The notes under the pieces are model-generated. The model made no database searches. It had not been told where the DNA came from and worked only from the letters and a program-made list of their open reading frames with translations. From Rhizobium bangladeshense (lineage in GTDB: Bacteria; Pseudomonadota; Alphaproteobacteria; Rhizobiales; Rhizobiaceae), in assembly GCF_001662075.1 (NCBI RefSeq), contig NZ_LYPL01000001.1, forward strand, positions 1-64,000: a stretch of DNA of 64,000 nt. Direction: 5' to 3'. The position numbers and the translations under genes were made by a program. Below, piece by piece: positions 8,143 to 16,824 of the stretch (within the stretch, counting starts at the first letter, position 1; each line of letters starts with the position of its first letter).

Positions 8143-9342
8143 TCACCCCATCTTCCCCGGATTCAATATCCCCGCCGGATCGAACTTCTCCTTCACCCGC
8201 CGCGACAGCATCGCCACCGCCTCGGGCTCCGGATGAAAGGCGGCGGTCGCCGCCCTTGCCGCAAAGGAGGCGCGAATCAGCGTCGCATGACCACCGCCGA
8301 GCCCTTTGACGAAGTGGCGGATTAGTTCGGCCTCCGGCTCCGCTTCCATGCGCATCCAGATGAGGCCGCCTTGCCAATCATAAAAGGCATCGACGCCGGC
8401 CTCGAGACGGAGCGCTGCGACGAGCTGATGGCCGGTGCCGGGGGCGACCGAGACGCGCCAGACCGGCCGCGCCGTGCCGTCGGCATAAGGCAGCACATCG
8501 CGGATTTCCCGCCAAAGCCTCTGGCTTTCCCTCTCATCCAGCTGCGTGACCGTGGCGAAGGCGGACATTGCCGCCGCAAGCTTTTCGACGCGCACGTCGA
8601 CAGAGCCAGCCAAGCCCTCGATGCGCAGAACTGTCGCCTCGCCCTCGGGCAATTTGCCGGCGAGGAATTTCCACGTCACCGTCAAAGGCAGATGGGCCGC
8701 ACCCGAGACTTCGACCGGCAGCGCCATCGCCGTCGCCATGGCACTGGCCGCTTCGGCATCGTTGAGGCCCGAGAGAACCACCGTCCGTTCGGTCTTCGGG
8801 CGCGGCGGCACGCGGAACGTGACTTCGGTCAGAAAACCCAGCGTCCCGTGCGAACCGGCGATCAGCTTGACGAGATCGAGGCCGGTAACATTTTTCATCA
8901 CCCGACCGCCGGCCTTGATGATCTCGCCGCTACCGTTGACGAAGCGCACGCCAAGCAAACTGTCGCGGGCAGCGCCCGCAATGAGGCGGCGCGGGCCAGA
9001 GACATTGGCGGCAAAGACGCCGCCGATGGTCGGCTCGCCCGACCTGGCCATAATGGGGCGATGATCCATCGGCTCGAAGGCAAGCATCTGGCTATTTTCG
9101 GACAGCGCCGCCTCGACCTCGGCAAGCGGCGTACCCGAACGGGCTGTCATGACCATCTCGCCGGGATTGTAGGCGATGATGCCGGAAAGCCTGGTCGATC
9201 GCAGCCGGTCTTCGGCTGCGACGGCATTGCCGAAACCCGAGCGCGTATCGCCGCCGCAGATCGCGAGTGGCCGGTTCATCTCCTGATGTGTGCGGACGAT
9301 CGCCGCCGCCTGTTCCTCGCTCGTCGGCATCAGATCGATCAT
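8143..9342 (-). CDS. glcE: Glycolate oxidase FAD-binding subunit
   Basis: A 399-residue FAD-linked subunit of glycolate oxidase. The N-terminal half has the PCMH-type FAD fold, with the ICGGDTRSGFG turn and the later GGVFAANVSGPRR and GGRVMKNVTGLDL blocks characteristic of GlcE. The C-terminus (DPAGILNPGKM) is the family ending. It overlaps glcD by four bases (9339-9342, ATGA), so translation is coupled. Confidence 0.95.
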   Translation of the reverse strand: MIDLMPTSEEQAAAIVRTHQEMNRPLAICGGDTRSGFGNAVAAEDRLRSTRLSGIIAYNPGEMVMTARSGTPLAEVEAALSENSQMLAFEPMDHRPIMARSGEPTIGGVFAANVSGPRRLIAGAARDSLLGVRFVNGSGEIIKAGGRVMKNVTGLDLVKLIAGSHGTLGFLTEVTFRVPPRPKTERTVVLSGLNDAEAASAMATAMALPVEVSGAAHLPLTVTWKFLAGKLPEGEATVLRIEGLAGSVDVRVEKLAAAMSAFATVTQLDERESQRLWREIRDVLPYADGTARPVWRVSVAPGTGHQLVAALRLEAGVDAFYDWQGGLIWMRMEAEPEAELIRHFVKGLGGGHATLIRASFAARAATAAFHPEPEAVAMLSRRVKEKFDPAGILNPGKMG

Positions 9343-10778
9343 GCGGCGGGGCGTCCTTCCAGCGGAAAGACCTTCGAGGGGTTGAGCAGCCAGCCGGGAT
9401 CGAAGGCGGCGCGCACCGCCATCTGTTGGGCGAGATCGGCCTGCGAATATTGATGCCGCATCAGGTCACGCTTTTCGATGCCGACACCATGCTCGCCGGT
9501 CAGGCAGCCGCCGGCATCGACACAGAGCTTGAGGATATCGTTGCCGGCGGCTTCGGCACGGGCGGCATCCTGCGGATCGTTGGCGTTGAAGAGGATCAGC
9601 GGATGCATGTTGCCATCACCGGCATGGAAGACATTTGCGACACGCAAGCCGTAATGATCGACGATCTCGGCAGTCTTCTTCAAGACGTTCGACAGCTGGC
9701 TGAGCGGTACAGTGCCGTCCATGCAGATATAATCGGCGATGCGGCCGGTGGCGCCGAAGGCGGATTTGCGGCCTTTCCAGATCAGCGCCGCTTCGGTCGC
9801 CGACTGGCATTCGCGCACGGTCTTGACGCCGTGCCTGCGGGCGATGTCGACCACATCCTTCAGCATGGCGTCCATCTCCGCCTCCGATCCCTCGACCTCG
9901 ACGATCAGCAGCGCGCCGACATCGAGGGGATAGCCGGCATGGGCGAAGGCCTCGCAGATCTCGATCGCCGGCTTGTCCATGAATTCGATCGCAACGGGAA
10001 TGATGCCGGCGGCAATGACATCGGCGACACAGGCGCCGGCCTCTTCTGAAGCTTCGAAGCCAAAGAGCACCGGGCGCGCGCCTTCCGGCTTGGCGATCAG
10101 CCGCACGGTCGCCTCGGTGACGATGCCGAGCTGGCCTTCGTGGCCGCAGACGAGACCGAGCAGGTCATAGCCGGGCGCATCGAGCGCCTTGCCGCCGAGC
10201 TCGATCACCGTGCCGTCGACCAGCACCATCCTAACACCGAGCAGGTTATTGGTGGTGACCCCGTATTTCAGACAGTGGGCGCCGCCGGAATTCATGCCGA
10301 TATTGCCGCCGATAGTGCAGGCAAGCTGCGAACTCGGATCGGGCGCATAGAAAAACCCGTCGGCTGCGACGGCGTCGGAAATATTGAGATTGGTCACGCC
10401 CGCCTGAACCACGGCGACGCGGTTCGGCAGATCGATCTCGAGGATGCGGTTCATCTTCGACAGGCCGAGCACGACGGCATCCTCCTGCGGAATGGCGCCG
10501 CCGGAAAGCGAGGTGCCGGCGCCGCGCGGCACGACGGGAACGCCGTAGCGATGGCAATAACGCATGACGGCCGAAACCTCGGCGGTGGTGCGCGGCAGGG
10601 CGACGGCGAGCGGCAGGCGGCGATAGGAGACGAAGGCATCGGTCTCGAAGGGAACCAGTTCGCGCGCCTCATGAACCAGGCATTCCGGCGGCAGCAGATC
10701 GGTGAGATCGGCGACGATCTGAGCACGCCGGGCCAGGACATCGGCCCGGGGCGCAAGAAACGGAATGGCGTCGGACAT
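9339..10778 (-). CDS. glcD: Glycolate oxidase subunit GlcD (FAD-linked)
   Basis: A 479-residue catalytic FAD subunit that oxidises glycolate (and often D-lactate). The FAD-binding block VVPRGAGTSLSGGAIP, the TIGGNIGMNSGGAHCLKYG region, the GDGNMHPLI motif and the CLTGEHGVGIEK motif are all those of the GlcD/D-lactate dehydrogenase family. The ATG at 10778 (MSDAIPFL) was chosen over a longer in-frame extension into the regulatory gap. It heads the glcDEF operon and is divergent from a LysR regulator 159 bases away. Confidence 0.95.
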   Translation of the reverse strand: MSDAIPFLAPRADVLARRAQIVADLTDLLPPECLVHEARELVPFETDAFVSYRRLPLAVALPRTTAEVSAVMRYCHRYGVPVVPRGAGTSLSGGAIPQEDAVVLGLSKMNRILEIDLPNRVAVVQAGVTNLNISDAVAADGFFYAPDPSSQLACTIGGNIGMNSGGAHCLKYGVTTNNLLGVRMVLVDGTVIELGGKALDAPGYDLLGLVCGHEGQLGIVTEATVRLIAKPEGARPVLFGFEASEEAGACVADVIAAGIIPVAIEFMDKPAIEICEAFAHAGYPLDVGALLIVEVEGSEAEMDAMLKDVVDIARRHGVKTVRECQSATEAALIWKGRKSAFGATGRIADYICMDGTVPLSQLSNVLKKTAEIVDHYGLRVANVFHAGDGNMHPLILFNANDPQDAARAEAAGNDILKLCVDAGGCLTGEHGVGIEKRDLMRHQYSQADLAQQMAVRAAFDPGWLLNPSKVFPLEGRPAA

Positions 10779-10937
10779 GGCCTTCTCCCTGGCCTCCCGG
10801 AAAGATGACGACGGGAGGACGACGGCGGGAACGGGTGTCGGATCTTGCCTGCCGCCGTGCGATCGGCTTAGCACTTTCCCAATAGGGGCGCAAATGCTAA
10901 GCACTTATGCCAAAAGGGGAAAAATTCACAAAAGCTT
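10779..10937. promoter_or_regulatory. Divergent glcD / LysR control region
   Basis: A 159-base gap between the glcD and LysR start codons. This is the usual position for LysR operators and both promoters. An imperfect dyad GCTTAGCACTTT...AATGCTAAGCAC lies at about 10866-10904: GCTTAGCA and TGCTAAGC are reverse complements. It may be the regulator's binding site. Confidence 0.45.
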
Positions 10938-11834
10938 ATGACCAATCTGGGCGATCTCGAAATCTTTGCCAAGGTCGTTTCGACGGGAAGCATGTCGCTT
11001 GCCGGGCGCATGCTCGGCTTTTCCCCCGCCGTCGTCTCCAAGCGGATCAAGCGGCTGGAGGACCGGCTCGGCACCCGACTTTTGCAGCGCACGACGCGGC
11101 AGATTTCGCTGACGGAGGCCGGCCAGGGTTTCTACGACCGCGTTCTCGGCATCCTTGCCGGGCTGGAAGAGGCGGAATTTTATATTTCCGGCCGCGCGGC
11201 GCAGATGCATGGGACGCTGAAGATTTCGGCGCCGACCTCCTTCGGCCGCATGCATATCGCGCCGCACCTGAAAGCGTTCATGCAGGCGCATCCGGAACTC
11301 GCGATCAACCTGGTGCTGACCGACGAATTCAGCGACATCGTCGGCGGCGGCTTCGATCTGGCGATCCGCATCGCCGAACTCACCGATTCCAGCCTCGTCG
11401 CCCGGCGGCTGGCGCCGGTGCGCCGGCTGCTCTGCGCCTCGCCGGATTATCTCTCGGCACATGGCGAGCCGCGTGATATCGACGATTTGAAACACCATCG
11501 CTGCCTGCCGGCACACAATGGCGACACCTGGCGGCTGAACGGGCCGAATGGGGCGCTCAGCCTGCGGCCGGAAGGCATGCTGGTCACCAATTCCAGCGAA
11601 GTGATCCGCGAGGCCGTCATCGCCGGCCTCGGGATCGCACTGCGCTCCACCTGGGATATCGGCGAAGAACTCAAAGCCGGCCGTCTGGTGCAGGTGCTGC
11701 CGGCATATGAGAGCTCACAGAATGTCACGCTGTCGGTCGTCTATCCCAGCCGGCAGTTCCTGCCGGCCAAAGTGCGGCTGTTCATCGACTATCTCACCGA
11801 ACTCTACGGGCCAATCCCCTATTGGGAGCGCTGA
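10938..11834 (+). CDS. LysR-family transcriptional regulator
   Basis: A 298-residue regulator. The N-terminal winged helix (residues 5-65) has LEIFAKVVSTGSMSLAGRML and the recognition helix PAVVSKRIKRLEDRLG, followed by a periplasmic-binding-protein-like effector domain. It is most like the CrgA/DsdC-style LysR group that regulates neighbouring metabolic genes. Its divergent position next to glcD makes the glcDEF operon the likely target, with glycolate or a related acid as a possible effector (inference). Confidence 0.9.
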   Translation: MTNLGDLEIFAKVVSTGSMSLAGRMLGFSPAVVSKRIKRLEDRLGTRLLQRTTRQISLTEAGQGFYDRVLGILAGLEEAEFYISGRAAQMHGTLKISAPTSFGRMHIAPHLKAFMQAHPELAINLVLTDEFSDIVGGGFDLAIRIAELTDSSLVARRLAPVRRLLCASPDYLSAHGEPRDIDDLKHHRCLPAHNGDTWRLNGPNGALSLRPEGMLVTNSSEVIREAVIAGLGIALRSTWDIGEELKAGRLVQVLPAYESSQNVTLSVVYPSRQFLPAKVRLFIDYLTELYGPIPYWER

Positions 11835-12211
11835 CACTTCTTCACGGCATTCGCCACCATGTTCCCACGCGCGAGACCACGTTCAGCTCTTCGGCGGCTT
11901 TGCTGCCATGACGGCCTGAAAGGCACGGACGCCATTGAGAGGCATAGTTACCACATTTGCAAAAATCCTGGTGGAACAATTGATCCCGCCATTGATTAGG
12001 ACTCCGGACGAAGCCATATTGTACACCTGTGCAAGGTGACGCATTCGAGACAGGGCACGACGGATTTCTGAGCCTGCCCCAGCTCGATTTCCCTTAATGA
12101 AACAGCGATCAAATCGCGTTTCGGAGCGTCTGTGGCTTTGGATTGCGTAAGCTTTTCGTGATACATGTATATGAGCGATTCCTAACAACCACTGCAAAGG
12201 TGACCCGACAA
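11835..12211. other. Gene-poor interval
   Basis: 377 bases between the LysR stop and the NUDIX start with lower GC than the flanks. I see no complete gene. A short minus-strand stretch at about 11883-11945 could encode PLNGVRAFQAV, which resembles the first helix of a LysR protein, but it stops after 20 residues, so at most it is a relic. Confidence 0.5.
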
Positions 12212-12724
12212 TTGACTCTTCTCGCCCGATTGGCATCCGATGTGCAACTGATGTTCCGGCGGCCGCCGCGACAGCAATATGGTGCGCTCTGCTATCGGGT
12301 GAAAAAGAAGAGCGGTGAGGTCGAGGTGCTTTTGATGACGAGCCGCGACACCGGCCGCTGGGTCATCCCCAAGGGCTGGCCGATGAACGGGAAATGCGCT
12401 CATGAGGTCGCCGCGCAGGAAGCTCTCGAAGAAGCCGGCGTCCGCGGCGTTGCCGAAACGGAGACGCTCGGTGCCTACACCTATCCGAAGGTGCTGCGCG
12501 ACGGGGTGCAGGTTGTCTGCAAGGTGCAGGTCTATGCGCTCGAAGTCACCGATATGGCAAAGAATTTCAAAGAAAAAGGCGAGCGCCGCATCGAATGGGT
12601 CTCGCTCGACGAAGCGGCCGGGCGCGTGCGCGAGCCGGAGCTACGCGGCCTTTTCCTCGCCTTTAAGCGCAAGATGACCGAACGGCTTTCGGCCAAAGCG
12701 GCAAAGCAAATTCCGGCGGAATGA
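12212..12724 (+). CDS. NUDIX hydrolase
   Basis: A protein of about 170 residues with a NUDIX fold that hydrolyses nucleoside-diphosphate-linked or inositol-polyphosphate-type substrates. The box runs from GWPMNGKCAHEVA to QEALEEAGV, with a Gln in place of the usual Arg before the catalytic Glu. The RWVIPKGWP lead-in resembles the diphosphoinositol-polyphosphate phosphohydrolase-like subgroup. The start is unsure: TTG at 12212 has AAAGG upstream, while a TTG at 12143 and an ATG at 12251 are in the same frame. Confidence 0.85.
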   Translation: MTLLARLASDVQLMFRRPPRQQYGALCYRVKKKSGEVEVLLMTSRDTGRWVIPKGWPMNGKCAHEVAAQEALEEAGVRGVAETETLGAYTYPKVLRDGVQVVCKVQVYALEVTDMAKNFKEKGERRIEWVSLDEAAGRVREPELRGLFLAFKRKMTERLSAKAAKQIPAE

Positions 12725-12738
12725 ATCCTGCCATCTTG

Positions 12739-12757
12739 CGCTGCTAAAAAGGCAGCG
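12739..12757 (+). terminator. Possible terminator hairpin after the NUDIX gene
   Basis: CGCTGC (12739-12744) pairs with GCAGCG (12752-12757) around an A-rich loop. No T-run follows on the plus strand, so function is uncertain. Confidence 0.35.
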
Positions 12758-12786
12758 TAAAAGCAGATTCATAGTTGGAAGAAAGA

Positions 12787-14286
12787 ATGCCGCCCCGTCC
12801 CGCCGTCCTCACCAAACGCACGCTCGACAAGGACCTCGACAAGATCACCCATGCCGAGGATGTGGCAAAGCACGTCCTGCGGCGGCTGGTAGCGCCCGGT
12901 CTCGGGCTGATCTTCGTCGGTCTGACGATGATCTTTGCCGGCGTCTATGTGCTCGACCGCCCGGGAGCGATGCTCGTCGTGGCGGCGGCGGCCCTTGCCG
13001 GCTACATGGCGATGAATATCGGCGCCAACGACGTGACCAACAATGTCGGTGCCGCCGTCGGTGCGCGCGCCATGACGATGGGCCAGGCACTCATCATCGC
13101 CGCGATTTTCGAGATCCTCGGCGCCACGATCGCCGGCGGCGACGTCGTCAAGACAATTTCCTCCAACATCGTCGACGCGGTGGAAGTGCCGCAGGCGATA
13201 CTTGGCTGGATCATGATGGCGGCGCTGATGGCGGCGGCCCTCTGGATCAACCTCGCTACGTGGATGAACGCGCCGGTTTCCACCACCCATGCAATCGTCG
13301 GGGCGGTCATCGGCGCCGGCATCGCCGCCGCCGGGCCGGAACCGGTGAACTGGCGGGTGATGCTGGAGATCACCTCGAGCTGGATCACCTCGCCGCTGAT
13401 CGGCGGACTGATCGCCGCCGGCCTGCTTTACCTCGTCAAGAGCCTCATCATCTATCGCGACGACAAGATCGCGGCGGCTCAGCGCTGGGTGCCGGTGCTG
13501 GTCGCGGTCATGGCCGGCGGCTTCATGGCCTATATGATGCTGCAGCTGTCGCCGCCCGGCCGGTTTCCTTCTTTCACCGTCATCCTGATCGGCATCGGCA
13601 TCGGACTGGTCAGCTGGCTCGCCGCCCGGCCGCTCGTTCTCGCCCAGGCGCGCGATCTCGAAAACCGCAACAGCTCGCTGCGGGTGCTGTTCCGGCTGCC
13701 GCTAATCGGCTCGGCGGCGCTGCTTTCCTTCGCGCATGGCGCAAACGACGTTTCGAACGCCATCGGGCCGCTTTCGGCAATCGTCCATTCGGTCGGCATC
13801 GGCGGGGGCGACAGCGTTGGGCATCCGCCGCTCTGGGTGATGCTGATCGGCGCCTTCGGCATCTCCGTCGGCCTGCTGCTGTTCGGGCCGCGGCTGATCC
13901 GCCTGGTCGGCGAGGAGATCACCAAGCTCAATCCGATGCGCGCCTATTGCGTCGCATTGTCGACCGCCTTCACCGTCATCGTCGCCTCCTGGCTTGGCCT
14001 GCCGGTCAGCACCACGCATATCGCCGTCGGCGCCGTCTTCGGCGTCGGCTTCTTCCGCGAATGGTATACCCGTCATTCGAAGCGCCGCATCGCCTATATC
14101 AGGCGCCTGGCCGAGAGCTTCGATATCGACGAGCCGGAGGAGCCGAACATTTATGAGAGGCGCCGGCGCTACCTCGTACGCCGCTCGCATTTCATGACGA
14201 TCGTCGCCGCCTGGATCGTTACCGTGCCGGTGTCGGCAGCGCTTGCCGCCGTGATTTATTGGGCTATGTTCGCGCTCTTCGTCTAG
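12787..14286 (+). CDS. pit: Inorganic phosphate transporter, PiT family
   Basis: A 499-residue inner-membrane protein that imports phosphate (as metal-phosphate) with protons. The family hallmark is a duplicated signature, seen here as GANDVTNNVGAAVGARA in the first half and GANDVSNAIGPL in the second, each followed by VSTTHAIVGAV/VSTTHIAVGAV. About ten to twelve hydrophobic segments are visible. The ATG at 12787 follows GGAAGAAAG and is preferred to an upstream TTG at 12775. Length is typical for alphaproteobacterial PiT proteins with a hydrophilic central section. Confidence 0.93.
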   Translation: MPPRPAVLTKRTLDKDLDKITHAEDVAKHVLRRLVAPGLGLIFVGLTMIFAGVYVLDRPGAMLVVAAAALAGYMAMNIGANDVTNNVGAAVGARAMTMGQALIIAAIFEILGATIAGGDVVKTISSNIVDAVEVPQAILGWIMMAALMAAALWINLATWMNAPVSTTHAIVGAVIGAGIAAAGPEPVNWRVMLEITSSWITSPLIGGLIAAGLLYLVKSLIIYRDDKIAAAQRWVPVLVAVMAGGFMAYMMLQLSPPGRFPSFTVILIGIGIGLVSWLAARPLVLAQARDLENRNSSLRVLFRLPLIGSAALLSFAHGANDVSNAIGPLSAIVHSVGIGGGDSVGHPPLWVMLIGAFGISVGLLLFGPRLIRLVGEEITKLNPMRAYCVALSTAFTVIVASWLGLPVSTTHIAVGAVFGVGFFREWYTRHSKRRIAYIRRLAESFDIDEPEEPNIYERRRRYLVRRSHFMTIVAAWIVTVPVSAALAAVIYWAMFALFV

Positions 14287-14398
14287 AACAGGATGACTTG
14301 AGGCCTGCTGGACCTCCAGTCTGAATCCTGTTCTAAAATTAAAGAGTTAGAGCATGATGTCGTCCGAAAGCCGCTCACACTTTTCGGCAACATGTTCT
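14284..14398. repeat. Two adjacent intergenic palindromes
   Basis: First, TAGAACAGGAT (14284-14294) is a perfect inverted match of ATCCTGTTCTA (14325-14335); the arm includes the pit stop codon. Second, an imperfect dyad AGAGCATGATG..CCGAAA (about 14349-14369) pairs with TTTCGG..CATGTTCT (about 14381-14398). The second motif is a familiar rhizobial interspersed sequence. The first may terminate pit transcription. Confidence 0.65.
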
Positions 14399-14417
14399 GA
14401 ACCCCGTGAGTTTTTCA

Positions 14418-15155
14418 ATGCGCGCCAATTTTCGCATGCAACGGCTTTTCGTCGATGCGCCGCTTTCTGCCGGCGCCGTCGTGGAGGCGAGTGCCGAGCA
14501 GTTCAACTATCTCGCCAATGTGCTGAGGATGGAGGCCGATGCCGAGATTCTGCTTTTCAACGGCCGTGACGGCGAGTGGAAGGCCAGCCTAACCTTCCCC
14601 ACGCGCAAACGCATCCTGCTGACGGCAATCGAAGAGACGCGGCCGCAGCCCTCTCCCTGCGATCTGCATTATCTCTTTGCGCCGCTCAAGGTCGGCCGCA
14701 TGGATTATCTCGTGCAAAAGGCGGTCGAAATGGGCGCCGGTCTGCTGCAGCCGGTTATGACCCAGCATGTTCAAGGCAAGATCACCAATCTCGACAAGCT
14801 GCGCGCCAATGTCGTCGAGGCGGCCGAGCAATGCGGCGTTCTCGGCATTCCCGAGGTGGCCGAGCCAGTGAAGCTCTCCGACCTACTCGAGCGCTGGCCG
14901 AAGGAGCGCCGCATCATCTATTGCGACGAGGGCGAGGCCGGTCAGAACCCGCTGCCGGTGCTGTCGGCGATCCGGGAAAAGCATCTCGCGCTGCTCGTCG
15001 GGCCGGAAGGCGGCTTTTCGGAAGAGGAGCGCGCACGGCTTCGCAGCCTTGATTTCGTTACCGCCATCCCGCTTGGACCGCGCATCCTGCGGGCCGACAC
15101 GGCAGCGGTTGCGGCGCTCGCCGTGGTGCAGGCGGCAATCGGCGACTGGAACTAA
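14418..15155 (+). CDS. rsmE: 16S rRNA (uracil-1498-N3)-methyltransferase
   Basis: A 245-residue SPOUT-class RNA methyltransferase that methylates U1498 of 16S rRNA. It has an N-terminal PUA-like region ([16 protein letters not shown]...[10 protein letters not shown]) and a C-terminal trefoil-knot domain with the SAM-binding [13 protein letters not shown] and [18 protein letters not shown] motifs. The ATG at 14418 was chosen because it begins the family's usual N-terminus. It sits upstream of gshA, an arrangement I believe is common in Rhizobiales. Confidence 0.93.
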   Translation: MRANFRMQRLFVDAPLSAGAVVEASAEQFNYLANVLRMEADAEILLFNGRDGEWKASLTFPTRKRILLTAIEETRPQPSPCDLHYLFAPLKVGRMDYLVQKAVEMGAGLLQPVMTQHVQGKITNLDKLRANVVEAAEQCGVLGIPEVAEPVKLSDLLERWPKERRIIYCDEGEAGQNPLPVLSAIREKHLALLVGPEGGFSEEERARLRSLDFVTAIPLGPRILRADTAAVAALAVVQAAIGDWN

Positions 15156-15261
15156 CGCTGAAAACGGGTTGACATGGAAATCGCTGCTATTTTTTTGATG
15201 CGTCGTTGAAAGAATTTCACTTGCAACATGGGTGGCTTGGGTCCTAATCAGCCTTCCAGCT

Positions 15262-15285
15262 GCCCGGCCCCCCGGGCGCCTTTTT
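15262..15285 (+). terminator. GC-rich hairpin plus T-run in the gshA leader
   Basis: GCCCGG (15262-15267) pairs with CCGGGC (15272-15277), followed by GCCTTTTT. The structure ends only 17 bases before the gshA start. It looks like an intrinsic terminator, either for rsmE or as an attenuator of gshA. Confidence 0.55.
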
Positions 15286-15302
15286 GAATACAGGTACCCC
15301 GC

Positions 15303-16676
15303 ATGGCCCGCGACACTACCGACCAGACGCCGCTCTCTTCGGTTCAGGATCTGACCGATTACATCGCCGCGGGCAACAAGCCGCTGGAGCGCTTCCGGAT
15401 CGGCACCGAACACGAGAAATTCGCCTTCTTCCGCGCCGACAACAGCCCGGTTCCCTATTTCGGCGATGCCAGCATTTCGGCCCTGCTCGCTGGCCTGCAG
15501 GAAAAGAGCGGCTGGGAACCGATCATGGACGGCGGCAACATCATTGGCCTCGCCGAACAGAGCGGCATGGGCGCCATCTCGATCGAGCCTGGCGGCCAGT
15601 TCGAACTCTCCGGCGCGCCGCTGGAGACGCTCCACGAAACCTGCAGGGAATCGAACCAGCATCTGGCGACGCTGCGCGAAATCGCCGAACCGATGGGCAT
15701 CCGCTTTCTCGGCATCGGCGGCAGTCCAAAATGGACCTATGCGCAAACGCCGCACATGCCGAAATCGCGCTACGAGATCATGACCCGCTATATGCCAAAG
15801 GTCGGCAGCAAGGGTCTCGACATGATGTACCGCACCTGCACGATCCAGGTGAATCTCGACTTCTCCTCGGAAGCCGACATGCGCCAGAAGATGCGCGTCT
15901 CGATGAAGCTGCAATCCTTGGCGACCGCGCTCTTTGCATCCTCGCCCTTCACCGAGGGCAAGCCGAACGGCCTGCTCTCCTGGCGCGGCGATATCTGGCG
16001 CGACGTCGACAACCGGCGCTCGGGCCTGCTCGATTTCACCTTCCGCGACGATTTCGGCTTCCGCGACTATGCCGAATGGGCGCTCGACGTGCCGATGTAT
16101 TTCATCGTCCGCGACGGCCGCTATCACGATTGCACCCATGTCACCTTCCGCCAGTTCATGAACGGGTCGCTGAAGGGCGAGGTCGCCGATCCGGCGCCGA
16201 CGATGGGCGACTGGACGAACCATCTTTCGACGCTCTTCCCCGACGTGCGGCTGAAGCGTTTCCTCGAAATGCGCGGCGCCGACGGCGGCCCGTGGCGGCG
16301 CATCTGTGCGTTGCCGGCCTTCTGGGTCGGCCTGCTCTACGATGATGCGGCCCTTCAGGCTGCCGACGAGTTGACCAAGAATTGGAGCTTTGCCGAGATC
16401 GCTGCCCTGCGCGACGCCGTCCCCGCCGAAGGGCTGAAGGCTCAGTTTCGCGGGCATGCACTGCTCGACGTGGCGCGCGAGGTGGTCGCCATATCGAGGA
16501 CCGGCCTCAAGACGCGCGGCAAGCTCAACCGCGAAGGCCAGGACGAGAGCATCTTCCTGGCGCCGCTCGATGAGGTGCTCGCCAAGAAGGCGACGCTCGC
16601 CGAGGATCTGCTGTCGCTCTATCACGGCCGCTGGAACGGCTCTGTCGAACCGGTCTTCGAGGATTATCAGTACTGA
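15303..16676 (+). CDS. gshA: Glutamate-cysteine ligase
   Basis: A 457-residue cytoplasmic enzyme that joins L-glutamate and L-cysteine with ATP, the first step of glutathione synthesis. It belongs to the plant/alphaproteobacterial class (GCS2-like), recognised by RIGTEHEKFAF, SIEPGGQFELSGAP, FLGIGGSPKW, MYRTCTIQVNLDF and DYAEWALDVPMYFIVRDG. Length and start (ATG 15303) match the family. Preceded by a terminator-like hairpin, which suggests leader-level control or an independent nearby promoter. Confidence 0.95.
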   Translation: MARDTTDQTPLSSVQDLTDYIAAGNKPLERFRIGTEHEKFAFFRADNSPVPYFGDASISALLAGLQEKSGWEPIMDGGNIIGLAEQSGMGAISIEPGGQFELSGAPLETLHETCRESNQHLATLREIAEPMGIRFLGIGGSPKWTYAQTPHMPKSRYEIMTRYMPKVGSKGLDMMYRTCTIQVNLDFSSEADMRQKMRVSMKLQSLATALFASSPFTEGKPNGLLSWRGDIWRDVDNRRSGLLDFTFRDDFGFRDYAEWALDVPMYFIVRDGRYHDCTHVTFRQFMNGSLKGEVADPAPTMGDWTNHLSTLFPDVRLKRFLEMRGADGGPWRRICALPAFWVGLLYDDAALQAADELTKNWSFAEIAALRDAVPAEGLKAQFRGHALLDVAREVVAISRTGLKTRGKLNREGQDESIFLAPLDEVLAKKATLAEDLLSLYHGRWNGSVEPVFEDYQY

Positions 16677-16824
16677 GCCTGCCGAGGTTTTTATCGGGTT
16701 CGGAAAAACACCGCGCACGTTTGCCGGAACGGCTTTAAGTTCTTATAGCAAAAAGCCGTTTGCACATTACCTTTTCCGGATATATTGGCGTTACACGCGT
16801 CACGACTCGGGGAAAGGGACCTCC

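Noticed and set aside
6681-8309. 542-codon plus-strand frame opposite glcF
   Set aside because: Antisense to glcF, which has all iron-sulfur motifs, and it reads through the inverted repeat.
11883-12236. Minus-strand frame with a LysR-like PLNGVRAFQAV stretch
   Set aside because: The frame stops 20 residues after the LysR-like start and has no helix-turn-helix; at most a relic.
15169-15197. TTGACA near 15169 as a gshA promoter
   Set aside because: No acceptable -10 box lies at 16-18 bases spacing; only a T-rich run is present.
14883-16718. 611-codon minus-strand frame opposite gshA
   Set aside because: gshA is unmistakable on the plus strand; the antisense frame shows no domain.
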